Shown here: positions 16,292-23,384 of the stretch, one piece after another
Position numbering within the stretch: position 1 is the first letter of the stretch
Layout of the letters: each line of letters begins with the position of its first letter
NCBI RefSeq assembly: GCF_003601985.1
Contig: NZ_QZXA01000022.1
Location: 1-61,589, forward strand
Length of the DNA: 61,589 bases
Direction of reading: 5' to 3'
Source of the DNA: Mesorhizobium jarvisii
GTDB taxonomy: Bacteria > Pseudomonadota > Alphaproteobacteria > Rhizobiales > Rhizobiaceae
Position numbers and translations under genes: made by a program
Notes under the pieces: model-generated
What the model was told of the DNA's origin: nothing
The model's database searches: none
What the model saw: only the letters and a program-made list of their open reading frames with translations

Positions 16292-16879
16292 CTAGGATGC
16301 TTCATCCTTCTGCCTCGGCAGGGTCAGCGCGCGCGCCGCATCCGCTCCCGCAGCGAGGATGCGGTCCGACAATTCCGTTCCTTCCACCGCACGGGCCAAT
16401 TGAAGGGCGCCGATGAGCGCAGCAAAGACACCCAAGGCCACGCCTTCGGGATCGCGGGTGTGCGGTGGCAGGTCCTTGGCCAACTGGTGGACCAGGGTCA
16501 GCAGCTTTTCGGTGTAGAGACCGCGCGTCTCGGGCGGTTGTCGCGCGATTTCCGGCAACAGGGCGGCGGAAGCACAGCCGGTCTGCGGATGATCCCGGTG
16601 CTCGGGCGACAGATACATCGCCATTGCCAGTTCCAGGCCGCCTGAGGCCAGTGCCTGTTGCAATTGCTGCGACTGGGTCTCCAGTGCCGATGCCACGCTC
16701 TCGCGAACGAGATCGGCCTTTGACTGGAAGTGCGGATAGAAGGCGCCATTCGTCATCCCGGCGTCGCTCATGATGCTGGCCAGTCCGGAGGCGGCTATGC
16801 CGTCACCGCGGAAGCGGTGCGAAGCGACCTCCATGATCCGGCTGCGTGACGCGTCCTTCCGGCCCTTGTCATAGCGCAT
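16292..16879 (-). CDS. TetR/AcrR family repressor
   Basis: 195 residues from ATG 16879 (GAAGGAA 6 bases upstream). N-terminal HTH ~10-55: SRIMEVASHRFRGDGIAASG, then AGMTNGAFYPHFQSKADLV, close to regulators of SDR/quinone reductase operons in Gram-negative bacteria. C-terminal ligand domain contains the CASAALLPEIARQ motif with a Cys that could sense electrophiles. It is divergent from the SDR gene and two copies of a 14-base operator lie between them, so it probably represses both directions. Confidence 0.88.
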   Translation of the reverse strand: MRYDKGRKDASRSRIMEVASHRFRGDGIAASGLASIMSDAGMTNGAFYPHFQSKADLVRESVASALETQSQQLQQALASGGLELAMAMYLSPEHRDHPQTGCASAALLPEIARQPPETRGLYTEKLLTLVHQLAKDLPPHTRDPEGVALGVFAALIGALQLARAVEGTELSDRILAAGADAARALTLPRQKDEAS

Positions 16880-16906
16880 GATGGTTCCTTCTCGTTTCTC
16901 TATTGC

Positions 16907-16939
16907 ATTATGAGCATAATGTGATATTACGATCATAAT
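16907..16939. promoter_or_regulatory. Tandem operator of the TetR-family repressor
   Basis: ATTATG-AG-CATAAT (16907-16920) is a perfect dyad; ATTACG-AT-CATAAT (16926-16939) is a one-mismatch copy. The centres are 19 bases apart. They lie 28-60 bases from the repressor start and 48-80 from the SDR start. Confidence 0.65.
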
Positions 16940-16986
16940 TCAACCGCCGATCGCAGGCAAGACCTCTCACGTTTGGAGCCTTCACA

Positions 16987-17802
16987 ATGAACCGGAATTC
17001 GGGAAAGACCGCTGTTGTGACCGGCGCCTCCTCGGGCATTGGCCGTGCCAGCGCCGAGATTTTGGCACGCGCCGGCTTCACTGTCTTCGGCACCAGCCGC
17101 AAGGCATCCAACCAGAGCTCGAACGGCATATCGATGCTGGTTTGCGACGTGACAGACGACGCGTCTGTCGCGTCCCTTGTCTCAACTGTCCTCGGCAAGA
17201 CCGGCCGGATAGACCTCTTGGTCAACAATGCCGGTATCGGGCTGCTGGGAGGCGCGGAAGAGTCCTCGGTCTCGCAGTCGCAGGCCCTGTTCGACGTCAA
17301 CCTGTTTGGCGTCATGCGGATGACCCACGCGGTGCTGCCGTCGATGCGGCGGCTAGGCGAGGGGCGCATCGTCAATATCGGCTCGATCCTGGGGTTGGTC
17401 CCGGCGCCGTACTCGGCCCATTATTCAGCCGTCAAGCACGCGCTTGAAGGCTATTCGGAATCGCTCGACCACGAGGTTCGCGCCTTCAACATACGTGTCT
17501 CGGTCATCGAACCGGCATTCGTGCGCACCGTGTTCGACCAGAACGGATTCGAGCCCGATTCCGTCATGAAGGAATATGATGAGGCGCGGGCCGGTTTGGA
17601 GGCATTGCTTCGCGACGTTATGCCCAAGGCCGATCTGCCGGAAGTGGTGGCCAAGGTGGTTCTGCGGGCTGCGAGCGACGGGCATCCGCTGCGGCGCTAC
17701 ACCGCCGGCAAGGCAGCGCGGCAGGTAAGCATGCTGCGCCGGTTCGCGCCGACAGCGATGTTCGACAAAATCTTGCGCAAGCAATTTCGCCTGCCTGTCT
17801 GA
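16987..17802 (+). CDS. Short-chain dehydrogenase/reductase
   Basis: 271 residues. Nucleotide motif TGASSGIG at 12-19, NNAGIG in LLVNNAGIGLLG, and the catalytic pair Y146/K150 in YSAVKHALEGYSESL with the serine in NIGSILG. Classical SDR of the oxidoreductase type that acts on retinol-like or other carbonyl substrates; the true substrate is unknown. Divergent from the TetR-type repressor and followed after 124 bases by a quinone oxidoreductase-like gene, so the three form a detoxification module induced by a small molecule. Confidence 0.9.
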   Translation: MNRNSGKTAVVTGASSGIGRASAEILARAGFTVFGTSRKASNQSSNGISMLVCDVTDDASVASLVSTVLGKTGRIDLLVNNAGIGLLGGAEESSVSQSQALFDVNLFGVMRMTHAVLPSMRRLGEGRIVNIGSILGLVPAPYSAHYSAVKHALEGYSESLDHEVRAFNIRVSVIEPAFVRTVFDQNGFEPDSVMKEYDEARAGLEALLRDVMPKADLPEVVAKVVLRAASDGHPLRRYTAGKAARQVSMLRRFAPTAMFDKILRKQFRLPV

Positions 17803-17926
17803 ACGAAGCCGCGGATTTAACAGCAGCATCGCCGATCTTGTCCGGTGCTTCCGCGAGTGCGCCCGACGACGCCTTGCGGCTTGGCCGTTCGTGCCGGCCA
17901 CCGAAAATCATTTTTAGAAAGCGACC

Positions 17927-18931
17927 ATGATGAAGGCCTTTGTTGTCGACAAGTATCAAAAGAAGGGTGTCCTGCGGCTCGCCGAGATGCCGGAACCCGA
18001 GTTGCGGGACAATGATGTCCTGGTCGAAATACACGCCGCCGGGGTGAACCTTCTCGATTCCAAGCTTCGGGATGGGGAGTTCAAGCCGATATTGCCCTAT
18101 CGCCCGCCGTTCATCCTGGGCCATGACGTGGCGGGGATCGTTGTGCGGGCCGGATCGAAAGTCCGCAAATTCAAGCTCGGTGACGAAGTCTATGCGCGGT
18201 CGCGCGACGGGCGGATCGGCACGTTCGCCCAATCCATCGCCATGGATGAAGCCGATGTGGCGCTGAAGCCAAAAAACCTCAGCATGGAAGAAGCCGCCTC
18301 GATCCCGCTGGTGGGCCTGACCGCCTGGCAGGTGCTGGTCGAGACAGCCGGGCTGAAGAAAGGCCAGAAGGTGTTTATCCAGGCCGGCTCGGGCGGAGTG
18401 GGGACCTTCGCCATCCAACTGGCGAAGCATCTCGGCGCGACCGTCGCGACGACGGCGAGCGCGGCGAATGCCGATCTGGTGAAAGGCCTCGGAGCCGATA
18501 TCGTCATCGACTACAAGAAAGACGATTTCGAGAAAATCCTGCAAGGCTACGACGTCGTCCTGAACAGCCAGGACGCCAAAACGCTCGAAAAGTCCCTGCA
18601 TGTGCTGAAGCCGGGCGGGAAACTCATCTCCATTTCGGGCCCGCCGGATCCCGAATTTGCCGGAAAGCAGAAGCTGAACATGGTCCTGAAGCTGGTGCTG
18701 CGCCTGCTGAGCCGCGGCATACGCAGCAAGGCAAGACGCGCCGGTGTCGGATATTCTTTCCTGTTCATGTGGGCGCAGGGCGATCAGCTGGGCAAGATCA
18801 CTTCGCTCATCGAATCCGGCATCATACGACCCGTCATGGATCGGACTTTTCCGTTCGAGAAGACCAACGAGGCATTGGCCTACGTCGAAACGGGGCGTGC
18901 CAAGGGCAAGATCGTCGTCAAGGTCAAGTAG
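17927..18931 (+). CDS. NADP-dependent alcohol dehydrogenase/quinone oxidoreductase-like protein (MDR family)
   Basis: 334 residues; ATG at 17927 or 17930. GroES-like N-domain with HAAGVNLLDSKLRDGEF and ILGHDVAGIVVRAG; nucleotide-binding motif AGSGGVGTFAIQLAKHLGA near 165-180. Zinc ligands of true alcohol dehydrogenases are missing, as in quinone oxidoreductases (zeta-crystallin type). Reduces quinones or enones with NADPH in the cytoplasm. Same strand as the SDR gene, 124 bases downstream, probably in the same TetR-controlled unit. Confidence 0.9.
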   Translation: MMKAFVVDKYQKKGVLRLAEMPEPELRDNDVLVEIHAAGVNLLDSKLRDGEFKPILPYRPPFILGHDVAGIVVRAGSKVRKFKLGDEVYARSRDGRIGTFAQSIAMDEADVALKPKNLSMEEAASIPLVGLTAWQVLVETAGLKKGQKVFIQAGSGGVGTFAIQLAKHLGATVATTASAANADLVKGLGADIVIDYKKDDFEKILQGYDVVLNSQDAKTLEKSLHVLKPGGKLISISGPPDPEFAGKQKLNMVLKLVLRLLSRGIRSKARRAGVGYSFLFMWAQGDQLGKITSLIESGIIRPVMDRTFPFEKTNEALAYVETGRAKGKIVVKVK

Positions 18932-18996
18932 ATGAGCGAACCACTCTATCTCCTTGTTCCCTTTGCGCCATTGCGGACGGATGGTCGTTTCGTCAG

Positions 18997-19668
18997 CTAG
19001 CCGCTGGTTGCCGACGCCGTCTCGATCTCCTGGAGATAAAACACCTTGCTTGGCTGTAGGTGATCGACGCAGAGCTGCGCCAGCACCCAATTGTCCCGGC
19101 GCTTCAGCGCCTCGATCATCATCGCGTGGTGCTGGCGCGAGACGTCGCGCTTTTCCCTGTCGGCCAGCGAATTGGCCCGCACCGGCAGGCTGAGCCGCAT
19201 ATAATGTTCGATCGAGGAGACGAGATAGGCGTTACCGCAGGCCGAGAACATGGTGAGGTGGAAGCGGTCATTGGCCTCGTGGATGCCCCTGAGATAGCCT
19301 GCATCGACATGGCCGCTGTAGATGCGGTGGATCTCCTCCAGTTGCGCGATCAGCGCCTCGCTGACCGGCAGGGGGATCATCAGCGCCGCCTGGCGCTGCA
19401 GCATTTCTCGCACTTCGTAGATCTGCCGCACTTCCTCCGGCGAGAGCTGGCGCACCATGGCGCCCTTGTTGCGCTCGCGCGTGACGATGCCGAGTTTTTC
19501 CAGCTGATACAGCGCCTGGCGGATGATGTGGCGCGAGACCGGGAAGCGGGCCAAAAGCGCATCCTCGACCAGGCGCGTGCCGGGCGCCAGCCGGCCGAAG
19601 ATGATGTCTTCCTCCAGCGCATGCACGGTGTCGGCTTCCTTGCCGCCATAGTCGAAGCTGTTGAGCAT
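18997..19668 (-). CDS. GntR-family regulator with FCD domain (FadR subfamily)
   Basis: 223 residues. GntR winged helix ~15-75 (ALEEDIIFGRLAPGTRLVED, PVSRHIIRQALYQLEKLGIV) and an FCD ligand domain ~85-215 with the metal-ligand pattern ANDRFHLTMF ... HHAMMIEAL. FCD regulators bind organic acids and often a divalent metal. No metabolic gene of the usual kind is adjacent on the same strand, so its target is unclear; it is convergent with the MDR gene. Confidence 0.88.
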   Translation of the reverse strand: MLNSFDYGGKEADTVHALEEDIIFGRLAPGTRLVEDALLARFPVSRHIIRQALYQLEKLGIVTRERNKGAMVRQLSPEEVRQIYEVREMLQRQAALMIPLPVSEALIAQLEEIHRIYSGHVDAGYLRGIHEANDRFHLTMFSACGNAYLVSSIEHYMRLSLPVRANSLADREKRDVSRQHHAMMIEALKRRDNWVLAQLCVDHLQPSKVFYLQEIETASATSG

Positions 19669-19716
19669 CGCGTATCCCTGCTGCTCCCGGCTTCCTGTCC
19701 ACCGGGAATGCCAGTC

Positions 19717-19843
19717 TAAAGCGGTTCATCGTTTCACGGAAATGCCTAACCACTGCATTTCCCTGCTGGGCGCAATTCCCCGGGGAAAGTGCCGCGCGCA
19801 TTTCCCCGGGAAAACCGTTTCACACTTTTGCTGGAATTGCCTG
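19717..19843. repeat. Dispersed palindromic element, copy B
   Basis: GCGGTTCATCGTTTCACGGAA half-dyad region followed by GCAATTCC (19772-19779) ... GGAATTGC (19833-19840). It is longer than copy A because of an internal TTTCCCCGGGAAA-type palindrome. It overlaps the last eight codons and stop of the HTH gene ending at 19820. Confidence 0.65.
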
Positions 19844-20584
19844 GCCTTCGCGCACAAGGCTGACGACGATCTGGTCGAGGAGCGGGTCGTCGAGGCTGAC
19901 GGGCCGGCACATCCCCAGCACCTGCCTGAGGCTGATCCTGCCGACTTCCTGGCGCATGATGACCGACACGCAGGCCGGTCCGGAACCGGTCAGGACGAAT
20001 GCCTTGCCGACCAGAACCGGGTCCGAGAAGGGTGCCCATTGTACGGTTATGACAGACGGCTCCCTGGTCTGGCGGCGGTTGATGCCGGCGAAATAGATCC
20101 AGTTCAGGCGGGAGATCGCCACGCCATAATGCCAGCCGGGCACGCGCGCTCCACCCTGTCGATGGCCCTCGGCCCAGCGGGTGACGCGCCGGAAGGTCAC
20201 CAGTTCGGGCTCGCGCCGCACAAAGGTGACCGACCGCACCAGCAGGTCGGGACGGTCGGGAATCGTGAAGTAGGTGAAGTAGGTGCCGCCGGCGATGGCG
20301 GGAGCCGGGCCGCGCATCATGTTCTCGTAAAGCGTCTGGTGGATCGGCAGCAAGGTCGGGTGTGCGGTCGCGGCGGCTTCCGGCGCGCGGTACAGTTCAT
20401 CCTCGTCGATATGGAAATAGTCGCAGATGATCCTGGCTGTCGCCCGATTGGGCACGCTCTTGCCTTGCAGATAGCGCTCGAACTGGGTGCGGTTCATGTT
20501 CAGCCCGCGGCACACGGCGGCCACCGACGCATGGCTGCTGACCAGCCGTCGCAGATTCGCGGCAAGATTCTTGCGAATTGGCAC
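19820..20584 (-). CDS. Helix-turn-helix regulator of unknown family
   Basis: 254 residues. An N-terminal XRE-type HTH (RLVSSHASVAAVCRGLNMNR, QFERYLQGKSVPNRATARII) is followed by ~180 residues of beta-rich sequence with no recognised domain (YFTYFTIPDRPDLLVRSVTF, GWHYGVAISRLNWIYFAG). Proteins of this architecture are frequent in Mesorhizobium and relatives, role unknown. The final residues GQAIPAKV and stop are encoded by repeat copy B, so the native end has been altered. It is divergent from the small gene at 20776. Confidence 0.7.
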   Translation of the reverse strand: MPIRKNLAANLRRLVSSHASVAAVCRGLNMNRTQFERYLQGKSVPNRATARIICDYFHIDEDELYRAPEAAATAHPTLLPIHQTLYENMMRGPAPAIAGGTYFTYFTIPDRPDLLVRSVTFVRREPELVTFRRVTRWAEGHRQGGARVPGWHYGVAISRLNWIYFAGINRRQTREPSVITVQWAPFSDPVLVGKAFVLTGSGPACVSVIMRQEVGRISLRQVLGMCRPVSLDDPLLDQIVVSLVREGQAIPAKV

Positions 20585-20722
20585 GAAACCGCCCCTCGAC
20601 AGTCGTCCGAACCATTATTCAAGTAATCGCTTATATTGCGCCAATCTCGCACAACATCGCGGCGCTGCGAATGGGACCTTCGACCAATATGGCGCGGCGC
20701 GGGATTATCCTTGTTCAAGCCA

Positions 20723-20748
20723 GGAACCAATGCGTGCGGCCAGCCGTT
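20723..20748 (+). promoter_or_regulatory. Sigma EcfG-type promoter
   Basis: GGAAC (20723-20727), 17-base spacer, CGTT (20745-20748); the start codon of the small gene follows 27 bases later. Confidence 0.7.
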
Positions 20749-20775
20749 GGGTCGCACGGAAGGGACATCCGAAAA

Positions 20776-20946
20776 ATGACTGACGAGCAAGAGAAGCCAC
20801 CGGCCGCGACGGACGACGTTGTTCGCCGTTTGGTCAACAAAACCGGGATCACCGAAGCGCAGGCCCGCGAGCTTGTCGCCTTTCTTGGGCGGAACAATTG
20901 GACATCGCTGTTGCGCGAAGCGCGGATATTGAACCCGAAGCCCTAG
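20776..20946 (+). CDS. Small stress-type protein, 56 residues
   Basis: Starts at ATG 20776 and encodes a soluble, helical peptide with VVRRLVNKTGITEAQARELV and LGRNNWTSLLREAR. The helix-turn-helix-like spacing suggests a small DNA- or protein-binding domain, but no family is recognised. Support for a real gene comes from the exact EcfG promoter 27 bases upstream, G/C-ending codons and GAAGGGA before the start. Confidence 0.65.
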   Translation: MTDEQEKPPAATDDVVRRLVNKTGITEAQARELVAFLGRNNWTSLLREARILNPKP

Positions 20947-21205
20947 AGCCGTTTGAAAGCGGCAAGCCCGAGGTGCCCACCCTGGCCTTCGGCGAAGGCC
21001 AGGGTGCTTGGCGGAATCGACCAGGATATTCTGGACTGGATTGTGCGCAAGTAGACTTTGCCGCCCTTGAGAGTGCCCGCGCCGCGTCAGTCGACGTCGA
21101 TGATTTTTCGTGGGGCTTTGCGGGCCCACGCATCAGACTCCTGATTTCTTCTTCTGTCGGCAACATAGCCGCAGGGGAGGGCATCGGTATGATGGTTCCT
21201 TGCGG

Positions 21206-21805
21206 TTACGCACTTTCGGGGCGCACGGTCTCCACCTGAAGCGCTCCAGCCGGAAGTGGACGCAACAGTTCGGCTTCCGGTTTTGTCAGGTTGATCCAGG
21301 CCGCCCAATCAGCGGGCTGAAGAACGACAACCTGGCGATTGTGGTAGGGCGCGATATCCGGCCCGGGGTCCGTCGTCAGCATGGTGAAAGTGGGGGGCTT
21401 GTTGCCGACGGCTTCACGCCAAAGCCCCGCAATGGCCAGGAACGGGGAGCCGTTGAGCGTAAAGCGATGTTTCGCCTTCGGATATTTCGCGCCGGTGAAT
21501 TCGAAGAAGCCGGACGCCGGGACGAGACAACGTTTGCTGTTTGCGAATTGCCGGCCTTCGGAGCGGAAGTTGAACACTGGCCCGCCTTTGGGACCGGCCG
21601 GCGGAAATCCGAATGTCATCGACGCCAATTCGATAGCGTCGCTGCCGGCGGTGGCGCGCATTATGGGCGCCGGGTCGTTGATGCGAATGTCATCGGCTTG
21701 AGGCAGGTCAAGTTCGCTCTGGTGGCTGGGTATTCGAAGCGCCAGGGACTCCATCATCCGGCAATACTCGGCCCATGCCACATGCTGTTCGTAGTCATTG
21801 CACAT
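21206..21805 (-). CDS. SRAP (YedK/HMCES) abasic-site processing protein
   Basis: 199 residues. The start must be ATG 21805 because catalysis needs Cys at position 2 after Met removal; the upstream GTG would bury it. C2 (MCNDYE), N79 (VFNFRSEG), E102 (SGFFEF) and H155 (PYHNRQVVVL) match the residues that form and resolve the thiazolidine DNA-protein crosslink at abasic sites in single-stranded DNA. It protects abasic sites during replication. The gene is alone on this strand; other repair genes (ligD, ku, xthA) lie 24-30 kb away. Confidence 0.92.
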   Translation of the reverse strand: MCNDYEQHVAWAEYCRMMESLALRIPSHQSELDLPQADDIRINDPAPIMRATAGSDAIELASMTFGFPPAGPKGGPVFNFRSEGRQFANSKRCLVPASGFFEFTGAKYPKAKHRFTLNGSPFLAIAGLWREAVGNKPPTFTMLTTDPGPDIAPYHNRQVVVLQPADWAAWINLTKPEAELLRPLPAGALQVETVRPESA

Positions 21806-21871
21806 ATCCGGCACTCGCTCTCAATGCGCTGGATTCTCGTATAGCGGATTCCTCCGCCGCCGATGAAGTGC

Positions 21872-22231
21872 TTAGCCGGCCTCGGTTTCAGCGCGGCGAA
21901 CCAGTGTCCGTGCCGCCTCTTCCTCGAGCTTGCCAAGCTTTGCCTTGATCTCCTTCGGGTCGGCATGTTCGAGACCGACCACGTCGTTCCTGGCGTCGTT
22001 GAGCGCGACGATGATCTCGTCGAGCTTGGCGTGGATGGCGGCGGTGTCGCGGTAGCCCTGGATCAGGACGACGCCGGTGATGATGATAGCCGCCACGGAC
22101 AAGGCATAGGTGACGGCGTTTGTCAGGCCGAAGGGCACCAGGGCAGTGCACACCACCATGGCGACGATGATGACGTAGAAACCCGGCGGGCGAGACAGGA
22201 AGTCAGCGCTGGCGAAGAGGAATTTGTTCAT
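21872..22231 (-). CDS. Low-affinity iron permease family membrane protein
   Basis: About 119 residues with two membrane helices (FYVIIVAMVVCTALVPFGLT, then SVAAIIITGVVLIQGYRDTA) and the cytoplasmic continuation AAIHAKLDEIIVALNDARND, the pattern of the bacterial relatives of yeast Fet4. Bacterial members are far shorter than Fet4, and iron transport has not been shown for them. GTG 22240 is an alternative start: GGAGG lies 4 bases before it and 13 before ATG 22231. Confidence 0.8.
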   Translation of the reverse strand: MNKFLFASADFLSRPPGFYVIIVAMVVCTALVPFGLTNAVTYALSVAAIIITGVVLIQGYRDTAAIHAKLDEIIVALNDARNDVVGLEHADPKEIKAKLGKLEEEAARTLVRRAETEAG

Positions 22232-22266
22232 GCTGCCCACCGACCCTCCAGATGTTCACCAGGGCC

Positions 22267-22314
22267 AGAGCAGTTCCAGGAAAATTGTGAACGGCTCGCA
22301 GTACGGAATTGCAT
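22267..22314 (-). repeat. Dispersed palindromic element, copy C (inverted)
   Basis: Read on the minus strand it gives GCAATTCCGTACTG ... TTTTCCTGGAACTGCTCT, matching the second dyad of copy A (16219-16264) at most positions. Confidence 0.65.
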
Positions 22315-22373
22315 CACACAGGCACGGGCATGCGTTTCAGGAGAACGACCGCATCCAGGCCACACCGCAATCC

Positions 22374-22619
22374 TCACTCCCTCGAGGGCTTCGTCTTGCG
22401 GGCGTCCTGTTCGCCATTCAGAAGACCAAAATCCGCTGAACGCGTGCCGCTGTTGGCATGCAGGAAGCCATCGGCGGCGAGGCCACGGCGCAGCAACTCA
22501 CGCACGGCGGCCGCTCGGCTTGGCATGCGCTTGTCGAAACGCCATGTGTCGAGGGCCGCGAATTCTTCCTCGTTCAGCATGACCTGCAGGCGTTCAGGAC
22601 GCTCGAGATTATCAGCCAT
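22374..22619 (-). CDS. Small ribbon-helix-helix-like protein
   Basis: 81 residues from ATG 22619, with AAGGA upstream. RLQVMLNEEEFAALDTWRFD followed by MPSRAAAVRELLRRGL is the beta-strand/helix/helix pattern of ribbon-helix-helix DNA-binding proteins. The tail is variable. Rhizobial homologues are often annotated as CopG-like. There is no adjacent toxin gene, so it is not evidently an antitoxin. A 270-base AT-rich gap with no gene lies upstream. Confidence 0.7.
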   Translation of the reverse strand: MADNLERPERLQVMLNEEEFAALDTWRFDKRMPSRAAAVRELLRRGLAADGFLHANSGTRSADFGLLNGEQDARKTKPSRE

Positions 22620-22889
22620 CGTGGAGATCCTTCTTCCGGCGATGCAGGCGGTGAGCCGAATGAGTAAGTGACTTATGTGCCTCACAATCTGCCAATGGCC
22701 TGTTTGGTTCCGAGGTAGCCAAATACATTTGTTGCATCAGTCCCTCAAAGTGCTCCGGTTACATCACTGGCTCAACATACTAACTAATTGATTTTATTAA
22801 TACTTTTTTCACAATTGGCTTGCTTTAACGAATCGTGGGGCGCATGGTGAAAGTGAGGGAAAACCCAGTCCGCTGGACAGGAGTTTGCC

Positions 22890-23183
22890 ATGCACAACTA
22901 CCCGATCGAACTGCGCGACGACCTGAATCGCACGCTGATCAAGACCATCTACGATTTTGGAATCGTCAACGTTCCAGTCCTTGCCGCTCGACTGGCCGGC
23001 CGCCATTGCGACCTGTCGCTTGCCGACGCCGAACGGCTGGTGCTGGGCTTCGCCCAGCTCTATTCGGCGCCGATCGAGTTCGACCGCTCAGCCCGCGATT
23101 GGCGGTCGAGGGAGCCTGTCGGCGCGGACAATAATGGCCTGCTGCTCGATATCGTCGAAAACGGATTCGGCCGCGCCGCCTGA
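22890..23183 (+). CDS. Hypothetical protein, 97 residues
   Basis: Begins at ATG 22890 with CAGGAG 8 bases upstream. Sequence LRDDLNRTLIKTIYDFGIVN and SLADAERLVLGFAQLYSAPI predicts an all-helical soluble protein. Family not recognised. It follows an AT-rich leader and ends 157 bases before a strong hairpin shared with katE. Confidence 0.6.
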   Translation: MHNYPIELRDDLNRTLIKTIYDFGIVNVPVLAARLAGRHCDLSLADAERLVLGFAQLYSAPIEFDRSARDWRSREPVGADNNGLLLDIVENGFGRAA

Positions 23184-23339
23184 CGCTTGGCCGGCGGGTT
23201 TCGGCTGGTTTGGTTGTGCGGGCTGATGCAGGATCCCCGCAACGGTCGGCCAGATTCCATCCGTATCCGTCAGCCCTAATATCCGGTGATGCCCCCACTG
23301 CCGACGCGGGCGGCAATCTCGCCGCCGACTTCACAATCG

Positions 23340-23376
23340 CTGGACCTGGCTGCGGCGTGTGCGCAGCCAGGTCCAG
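23340..23376. terminator. 15-bp perfect stem-loop between convergent genes
   Basis: CTGGACCTGGCTGCG (23340-23354), a 7-base loop and CGCAGCCAGGTCCAG (23362-23376). It starts 9 bases past the katE stop. There is no U run, so it may act as an RNA 3'-end stabiliser as much as a terminator. Confidence 0.65.
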
Positions 23377-23384
23377 TTCCGAGT

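Noticed and set aside
22374..22619. Ribbon-helix-helix protein as an antitoxin
   Set aside because: No toxin-sized gene adjoins it in the usual overlapping arrangement.
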